Made by a program: the position numbers and the translations under genes. A stretch of DNA of 64,000 bases from Verrucomicrobiota bacterium (GTDB lineage Bacteria > Verrucomicrobiota > Verrucomicrobiia > CAIQCK01). Under the pieces are notes generated by a model, which saw only the letters and a list, made by a program, of their open reading frames with translations, was not told the DNA's origin and did no database searches. Below, piece by piece: positions 58,616 through 64,000 of the stretch; the stretch's first letter is position 1; the number at the start of each line of letters is the position of its first letter. The stretch lies in NCBI GenBank assembly GCA_016222825.1, contig JACRQF010000001.1, positions 57,465 to 121,464 on the forward strand, read 5' to 3'.

Positions 58616-61600
58616 GCGTAGGTGCCCGTCGTGACCACGGTCACCGGGCCGCTGACGCTGATGGCCTGGTTCGTCGCCGAAATCCAGCCGGCCAGCGAAT
58701 TGAATGACACGGTGTGAGCGCCAACCGTCAGATTCGAGAGCGTTGCGCCGCTGTTCTGCCATGCGCCGCCGTCCACATGCCATTGCGCCCCGGTGCTGAC
58801 CGCCTCGACCGGAAGAATGGTCACTCGCGCCGAACCGATGGCCGGCGCGGCCTCGATCTCGCCCGTGATGTAGAGCTGGCTGGTGTCCCAGAAGAGACCC
58901 GCGCCCAGCGAGGGCAGGTTGACGGAACTGAACGAGCCGCTGGCCGCGGTGAAGTCGAACAGATCGAAGGTGTCACCCGCCACCGGCATGTAACCGCCCA
59001 GCAGCGACACGTTCAACGCGCCGCCAAAGCTGAGCGTGCCCGTGAGGTCGAACTGGTCGTAGAGCCAGGCGTCGGTCCCGCCCAGTTCCATCATCATCAT
59101 CGCATCGGCGAGCAGCATCAGATCGCCCGTGTCGGTGATGGTGCCGGCCGAGTCGCCGGGGGCAATAGCGCCCGAGCTGGTGATATTGCCAGTGAGGGCG
59201 CCAACGCCGGTCAGGAAGGCGTTGGTATTGATGAACAAGCCATTGCCAAACGAGTGCGTCCCACCGGTCAGGTGCAGCGTCGCCGCGCCCGCGCCGTCGC
59301 CCACGCGGAACAACGAGCCGTTGTTGACCGTGCTGCCACCGCTGTTGAGCGTGCCGCTGTTGAAGTTGACGACGCTGCTCGCGCCGTTGGTGACGTAGAG
59401 CCGGTCCACCGTCACGGTGCCGCTGTTGAGCGTCAGCGTGCCGTTGTCGAACAAGCCGGCGGTGAAGACCAGCGCGCCCTGGTTCTGCGCCGTCATCACG
59501 CCCGCGTTGACCACCGCGTTGCTGAACCGGATCGTGCCGCCGTCCCGCGCCGTCATCGCGCCGCCCGCGTTGTTGTTCACCGCCTGGTTGAACACGAGCG
59601 CCCGGCCGTTATTGCCGTTCGTCACGCCGCCCGCGTTGACCAGGGCCGCGTCAAACACGCCGTCACCGGAGATGACGCCGAGGTTGGTGACCGCGCCCGC
59701 CGCCAGCCGCAGCACGCCGCCGTTGAACAAATTCATGGAGCCCGACGCGCCGTTCCGGAACGCGTTGGAGAACTGCAACACCGTGCCGTTGCCAATCTGC
59801 ATCACACCCTGGTTCATGAACGTATTCACCGCGTTCATGCCCACCACCAAGCCGCCCGGATTGGCGTTGGTCCACAGCATCGTGCCGGCGTTGCCGAGGT
59901 TTGAGGCGAAACCGCTGCGGTTGTTCCAGTCAAGCGTTGAACCGGCGGTCACAATCAGGTCGCTGGCAGCCAGTATCTGGCTGTAGGGCGCACCCGACCA
60001 GCCGTTGGCGTAGTCGTCCGCCAGCCGGACATACGCGTTGCTGCCCGTCGCAGGGTCGCCCACCTGGAACGTCCCGACGTAGAAGTTGTTTGAGGCGATC
60101 CGGATCGCATCCAGCGCCAGACTGGCCACCTCGAACCGCTGCGTGACAACCGCGCCGGGGTTCGACGTGCCGTTGAAGATCAACCGGCCGCTGAAGTCGT
60201 TGTTCGCGGCAACAATGGCCTGATTGTCGAAGTCGCCGGCAAACCGGACCGTGCCGAGCAGGAGGTTTCTGGAGTCAGGCGCCAGCGTGTAGTCAAACTG
60301 GGCACTGCTGCTGGCATCCACCAGGATGGAGCCGCTGTTGGTGATGCTCCCATTGACGGTGAGCGAGCCGCCGTTGGTCACCGTGATAAGGCCGTGGTTC
60401 AGGATGTTGTTGTAGGTCGCAGTGCTGTTATTGATGACGATGTTGCTGATGTTGACGATGCCCGCCATCCACACCTGGCCGCCGTTGACGTTGAGGATCG
60501 AGCCGAAGTTCGTGAACGCCTGCCCGACCTGCAGGATCGAGCCAGCGCCGAGCGCCTGGAGCGAGCCGTAGTTCGCCGCGTTCCAGAACCCGCGCGTCAG
60601 GTCCAGCAGACCGCTGTCGGCGTTGAGCAAGCCTCCCGCACGGTTGTCCACCCACATGCCCAGCGTGCCTACGCCCGTCACCGTGCCGAAGTTGGTCAGC
60701 ACATCGCCGCTCGTGGCATTGGTGAACAGGCCGCCGTTCAAGTTCAGCATCCCGCCCACACCGTTCAGGTAGGAGTTGCTGAAGCCGAACACGGCGCCGC
60801 TGGCGATGTTCACCGTCGCGCCGCCGTCCACTGACACGTTGTTGAAGTAGCCGGTGCCCGTGACGTTCACCGTCGCGCCGGTCACGCCCAGCGTGCCGAA
60901 GCCGGTGGCGATGCCCGTCAACGCCAGCGTGCCGTTGGTGATGGCGGTGGAGCTGCTGAAGGCGTTGCTGCCCGCCAGCGTCAGCGTGCCCGTGCCGCCC
61001 TTGGAGAAGCCGTTGCCGCCGTCGTTGATCTGCGCCACGTTTTGCAGCGTGCCGCTCTGGAAGTTCAGTTCGTCAATCAGCCCGTTGGCGACGCCGATGG
61101 CGTGGCCGGTCATGTCGAGGACGCCGCCGTTGAGGTTGATCGTCGCCACGCGCGTGGTGCCGCCGGCGATGCTCGCGCCGGTGACGATGTTGCTCAACAT
61201 CGTCAGTGAGCCGCCGGTGATGTTCAGCGTGCTGTAAACCCGGTTGCTTCGGCTGTTCTGCGTCAGCATGACGATGTTGCTGCCGACGGTCACCGCGCCG
61301 CCGCTGATGTTCAACGCGGCGCTGTTGGTGCCGAAGCTGGCGCCATACGTGGTGCCCATCACCACGCCGCTGCCGCCGATGTTCACCGTGCCGCCGCCGA
61401 TATTGACGGCCGAGGCAAAGATGTTCCCGGCAGCGCCCAGCCCGCTGATGCGGTTGCCAATCCGCAGCCCGTTGGCGTCCAGGGTGCCGGTGTCGAAGGC
61501 GAAGAGATTGGTCCCGAAGCCCGCACGATTCTGCTGGCCCACCGTCAGCATCCCCAGCAGCAGATCCACGTTGTGACCGGTGAAGTCCACCGTGTTGCTC

Positions 61601-64000
61601 ATCGCCGAACCCGTCCAGACATTGCCCGCGCCCACGTTGAACGTGGTGCGGCCCACGCCGTCGGCGCCGCGGACGGTCAGCGTGCCGGTGGACGAGTTGA
61701 ACACCAGCGTGCCGCCGTCGCGCGCGCTGTTGAGCGTGGGCGAGCCGACGTTGAGGGTGTTGACGTTGAGGAGGTTGGCGCCGTCGCCCAGGCGCATCAC
61801 CTGCAAGCCGAGCGACCGATTTCCAGGACCGACGTCGAGGTTGCCGGCCGTGATGGTGGTGTTGCTGGCCAAGACCAACAGCGAGCTGTCGTTGCCTTCG
61901 CCACCGGGCTTGTTCGCAGTGTCGCCGACCAGGAACTGGCCCGTGCCGAGGTTGATGTTGGCCGTGGCCAACCCGGACATGTCGAGCATCGCCCGCAAGC
62001 CGTTGGTAGTGACGTTGTCGCCGTTGACCAGGAATGTGCCGCCCAGGTTAGTGACCACGAAGCTGCCTGCGCCGCTCATGACCAGATTGGCAAAGCCGCC
62101 GTTGGTCTGCGGGCCGGTCGCGGCACCCACACCCACCATCACCTTGCCGAGCACGGTGAGTTGCTGGCCGGCGCCGATGACGATGCTGTTTGTGGAGAAG
62201 AAATTCGTCGTCTGCACGGTGAGACCGCCGAGGGTTTGGCTGAAGTCGCTCAGGTCCAGCGTCCCATAAACATCAGGCGCGTTGGTGTTGTGGCCGAAGT
62301 AAAGCACGCTGTTGGTCCAGAGCGTGTCGTTGGCGCCGATCTTGAGCGTGCCGCCGTTGATGAAGTTGCTGCGGTTGGCGTTGTTTCCTGTCAGCACCAG
62401 CGTGCCCGTGCCGGCCTTGGTGAGCGTGCCGTTGCTGATGTTGCCGTTCATCGTGGCGGTGAGCGCCAGGACGCTGACGGTGCGGTTGAGGCCGCCGAGG
62501 TCGAGACCGTTGAGGAAGGCGATGTTGGTGTTCGCCGTCAGGCCGTTCAGGACGAAGTTCGTCGGCGTGAAGCCCGGCGCGCCCCACGTCACCGTCCGGC
62601 CGTCGCCGAAGAGGTCAATCACCGCGCCCGGCCCGCCAAACGAGCTGAAGCCGGCGTAGCCGTTGAGTTGGACCTGGAAGATGTCCGTGCCGATGGCGCG
62701 GTTGAAGCCGGGGCCAACCTCCAGGATGCCGCCGTTGATGCTGAGGTTGCCGACACCCAGGCCCTGGAACTCGTCGGCCCGCAGCGTGCCGCGGTTGATG
62801 GCGGTGATGCCGTGGTAGGTGCTCTGGCCCAGCACTTCCACCACGCCGGCCGGGCCGCCGCCGCCAATCAGGACATTGCGGAACGCCGGTCCCGCCAGGT
62901 CGTCTTCGAGAACATTGGTGATGCTCAACAAGCCGCCGCCGCCGCCAAGCCGGTAGTTGGTGCCGAACGGCGTGAACACGCCCGTGAAGTTCACCGTGCC
63001 CACCGCGCCGAGCCACGCGTTGGCGAGGTTCGCCGCCTGGAAATCCACGCTGGCGTCGTTGGCGCTGTTGGCCGTCAGCGCGATGGTGCCAAGACTATTG
63101 CCGTTGTGGATGTTGCCGAAGCTGCCCTGGATGCCCGCGAAGTTCAGCGCCGCCGCGCCATTACTGGCGATGGTGAGCATGCTGGCGCCGGACATACTGT
63201 TGGGAGCGTTGAACTGCAACACGCCATTGCTGACCCAGGTGCCGCCGCCGTAGGTGTTCACGCCGGCGAAGGTCACCATGCCCGTGCCGATGCTCAATAC
63301 CGCGCCCGCGCCGGCGATGGAAGCCGTGTTGGTGTAAACCGTATCGCCGCGGTTGAAGACCAGCAGGCCGCTGTTGGTGACCGCGCCCGATCCGAGCGTG
63401 CCTGCGACGCCGCCATTGCCGACCTGCACGACGCCGTTGCTGATGACGGTCGCGCCGCTGTAGCTGTTGTTGCCCGACAACACCAGGGTGCCGGCGCCGA
63501 TCTTATACAGGCTGCCGTCGCCGGTGTTCGGCGCCAGCGTGAACGCGCCGAGTTGCGCCGGCTGGAGGTAGCCACCGCCCTGCAGCGTGACCTGGAGGTT
63601 GTCGTTGGGCTGGTATCCCATGCCGCTGGTGGCCACCACGATGTTGGTCACCTGCTGGTAGCGCGCGCTGAGCGGGTTCATGTCCACCTGCGCGTAAGCC
63701 GTCGCGCCCGTGCCCAGCCCGCCGCCGATCACCACCGCCGGCGCGCCGATGTAGCCCGCGCCGCCGTCGGCGACGGCGATGTTCACCAGCCCGTAGCCGG
63801 TCGCGCCCGAAAGGTTCTGCGCCACGGTGACGACGTTGTTGGAGGTGTCGAAGGTCACGCCGTTCTTGTAAACAATCGCCGCCGTCAGGCCCGTCATGAA
63901 CGTGCCGCTGGAGAAGGCGTGCAACAGGCCGCCGTCCATGTTCAGCACCGACTGGCCCGTCTGCTGCGTCGCGCGGATGGTTGAGGTGACGATCCGGGTG
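57241..64000 (-). CDS. Giant beta-strand repeat protein 2, 5' end beyond window
   Basis: 2252 codons are open from the window edge to the stop at 57241; the N-terminus is missing. Most is PATR-type beta-solenoid (KIGAGTLVLSGNNSYSGATVISNGV; KAGTGTLVLTGNNANRSNF; KGGTGTLTLAGSNAFSS) with one GGxGTGA module. A compact passenger end follows (MMMELGGTDAWLYDQFDLTGTLSFGGALNVSLLGGYMPVAGDTFDLFDF), which in related proteins usually precedes PEP-CTERM. Here it leads instead to a PEGA-like domain (QWHVDGGAWQNSGATLSNLTVGAHTVSF, nt ~58,590-58,850) and five ~88-residue domains ending YQAFYGP. No sorting signal is visible. It is probably secreted and surface-associated. Confidence 0.92.
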   Translation of the reverse strand, partial: TRIVTSTIRATQQTGQSVLNMDGGLLHAFSSGTFMTGLTAAIVYKNGVTFDTSNNVVTVAQNLSGATGYGLVNIAVADGGAGYIGAPAVVIGGGLGTGATAYAQVDMNPLSARYQQVTNIVVATSGMGYQPNDNLQVTLQGGGYLQPAQLGAFTLAPNTGDGSLYKIGAGTLVLSGNNSYSGATVISNGVVQVGNGGVAGTLGSGAVTNSGLLVFNRGDTVYTNTASIAGAGAVLSIGTGMVTFAGVNTYGGGTWVSNGVLQFNAPNSMSGASMLTIASNGAAALNFAGIQGSFGNIHNGNSLGTIALTANSANDASVDFQAANLANAWLGAVGTVNFTGVFTPFGTNYRLGGGGGLLSITNVLEDDLAGPAFRNVLIGGGGPAGVVEVLGQSTYHGITAINRGTLRADEFQGLGVGNLSINGGILEVGPGFNRAIGTDIFQVQLNGYAGFSSFGGPGAVIDLFGDGRTVTWGAPGFTPTNFVLNGLTANTNIAFLNGLDLGGLNRTVSVLALTATMNGNISNGTLTKAGTGTLVLTGNNANRSNFINGGTLKIGANDTLWTNSVLYFGHNTNAPDVYGTLDLSDFSQTLGGLTVQTTNFFSTNSIVIGAGQQLTVLGKVMVGVGAATGPQTNGGFANLVMSGAGSFVVTNLGGTFLVNGDNVTTNGLRAMLDMSGLATANINLGTGQFLVGDTANKPGGEGNDSSLLVLASNTTITAGNLDVGPGNRSLGLQVMRLGDGANLLNVNTLNVGSPTLNSARDGGTLVFNSSTGTLTVRGADGVGRTTFNVGAGNVWTGSAMSNTVDFTGHNVDLLLGMLTVGQQNRAGFGTNLFAFDTGTLDANGLRIGNRISGLGAAGNIFASAVNIGGGTVNIGGSGVVMGTTYGASFGTNSAALNISGGAVTVGSNIVMLTQNSRSNRVYSTLNITGGSLTMLSNIVTGASIAGGTTRVATINLNGGVLDMTGHAIGVANGLIDELNFQSGTLQNVAQINDGGNGFSKGGTGTLTLAGSNAFSSSTAITNGTLALTGIATGFGTLGVTGATVNVTGTGYFNNVSVDGGATVNIASGAVFGFSNSYLNGVGGMLNLNGGLFTNATSGDVLTNFGTVTGVGTLGMWVDNRAGGLLNADSGLLDLTRGFWNAANYGSLQALGAGSILQVGQAFTNFGSILNVNGGQVWMAGIVNISNIVINNSTATYNNILNHGLITVTNGGSLTVNGSITNSGSILVDASSSAQFDYTLAPDSRNLLLGTVRFAGDFDNQAIVAANNDFSGRLIFNGTSNPGAVVTQRFEVASLALDAIRIASNNFYVGTFQVGDPATGSNAYVRLADDYANGWSGAPYSQILAASDLIVTAGSTLDWNNRSGFASNLGNAGTMLWTNANPGGLVVGMNAVNTFMNQGVMQIGNGTVLQFSNAFRNGASGSMNLFNGGVLRLAAGAVTNLGVISGDGVFDAALVNAGGVTNGNNGRALVFNQAVNNNAGGAMTARDGGTIRFSNAVVNAGVMTAQNQGALVFTAGLFDNGTLTLNSGTVTVDRLYVTNGASSVVNFNSGTLNSGGSTVNNGSLFRVGDGAGAATLHLTGGTHSFGNGLFINTNAFLTGVGALTGNITSSGAIAPGDSAGTITDTGDLMLLADAMMMMELGGTDAWLYDQFDLTGTLSFGGALNVSLLGGYMPVAGDTFDLFDFTAASGSFSSVNLPSLGAGLFWDTSQLYITGEIEAAPAIGSARVTILPVEAVSTGAQWHVDGGAWQNSGATLSNLTVGAHTVSFNSLAGWISATNQAISVSGPVTVVTTGTYAKMSQMLTPAPSSVLTNTQVTFTWDAGVGITQRALWVGSATNGSDLYAAVEAGFSRTVTVPASGSLIYVRMWSFGNGQWGYNDYTYTTPASGKAVMISPVNGSTNSSAAVTFTWTAGVSASQYAMWIGSASNGYDLYAAVVGTNRSQTVTLPVDGRPLYVRLWSLIGGAWQYNSYNYRAQVPVKARITGLSNGATLSSTNVTFTWDAGSAASQYAMWIGNAPGTYNLYAALLGTNQSQSVILPSKGESIYVGLWSLVNGTWKRNDYEFTAFTAPELAQMTSPTNGTTFSASPVTFNWTAGSATQYAIWVGSAPGDYDLHALLLGTNRTQQLSLPIDGNAIYVRLWSLVNGTWTGVDYEYETTYASGKTKAVMTSPVQGGTLPGATTTFTWSAGVGVTQYAMWVGSTPGSYDLYAAIEPGTSRAMTLPVDGGPIYVRLWSQIDGVWKFNEYFYQAFYGP

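Overview
The window is GC-rich bacterial chromosome. It most resembles Verrucomicrobiota (Limisphaerales/Pedosphaera-like) or a close PVC relative. The reasons are the many Tat- and Sec-exported enzymes, exported Gfo/Idh/MocA oxidoreductases, PQQ-propeller/malectin proteins, and giant autotransporter-associated beta-strand repeat proteins, one with a C-terminal VPEPST (PEP-CTERM) signal. The assignment is inference; there is no rRNA gene, and I saw no tRNA, CRISPR array or recognisable transposase.

Left end (1-5.2 kb): a minus-strand phospholipase-D/SNF2 helicase runs off the edge. It is preceded by a 32-codon ORF that looks like the N-terminal stub of a DndC-type PAPS-reductase-like protein, so this may be the edge of a decayed defence locus. 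Then come small exported proteins, degenerate heptamer arrays, a 184-bp nested inverted repeat and a hemerythrin-like protein.

5.2-18 kb: secreted degradative functions. These are an FAD oxidoreductase, a phosphodiesterase/phosphatase lipoprotein, a Tat-exported propeller, a ceramidase-like hydrolase, a HicBA toxin-antitoxin pair, a metallophosphoesterase, three Gfo/Idh/MocA proteins and an M23 peptidase. 18-24 kb: an iron-type alcohol dehydrogenase, an MgtC/DUF4010 membrane protein, a possible RMD1-like membrane protein, and a group of small stress-type genes (GYD, DUF2934, a second hemerythrin, a small Cys-rich protein). Two of these loci share a 28-bp non-coding element.

24-30.3 kb (minus): a tight polyphosphate operon, ROK sugar kinase - Ppx/GppA - Ppk1 - HD/CHAD protein, with a tandem GTTACA repeat before ppx. 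30.6-35.5 kb: a 1628-residue exported mosaic with two PQQ-like propellers, an embedded methyltransferase-like fold, a malectin-like domain and a DNRLRE domain. 35.5-40.2 kb (minus): an overlapping operon of exported protein, double ModA-like binding protein, permease, ATPase and ThiF/MoeB-like enzyme, probably molybdate/tungstate uptake linked to cofactor or sulfur-carrier chemistry. Then a TSUP permease.

41.3-64 kb: two giant surface proteins on the minus strand, separated by a TPR protein. The first (4778 residues) ends in a PEP-CTERM signal. The second is incomplete at its N-terminus and carries instead a PEGA-like domain and five copies of a ~88-residue domain. Very long ORFs on the opposite strand here are shadows. 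Intergenic regions carry a family of hairpins whose stems differ while the three-base centre (GGA/TCC) and CTACAG ends are kept.
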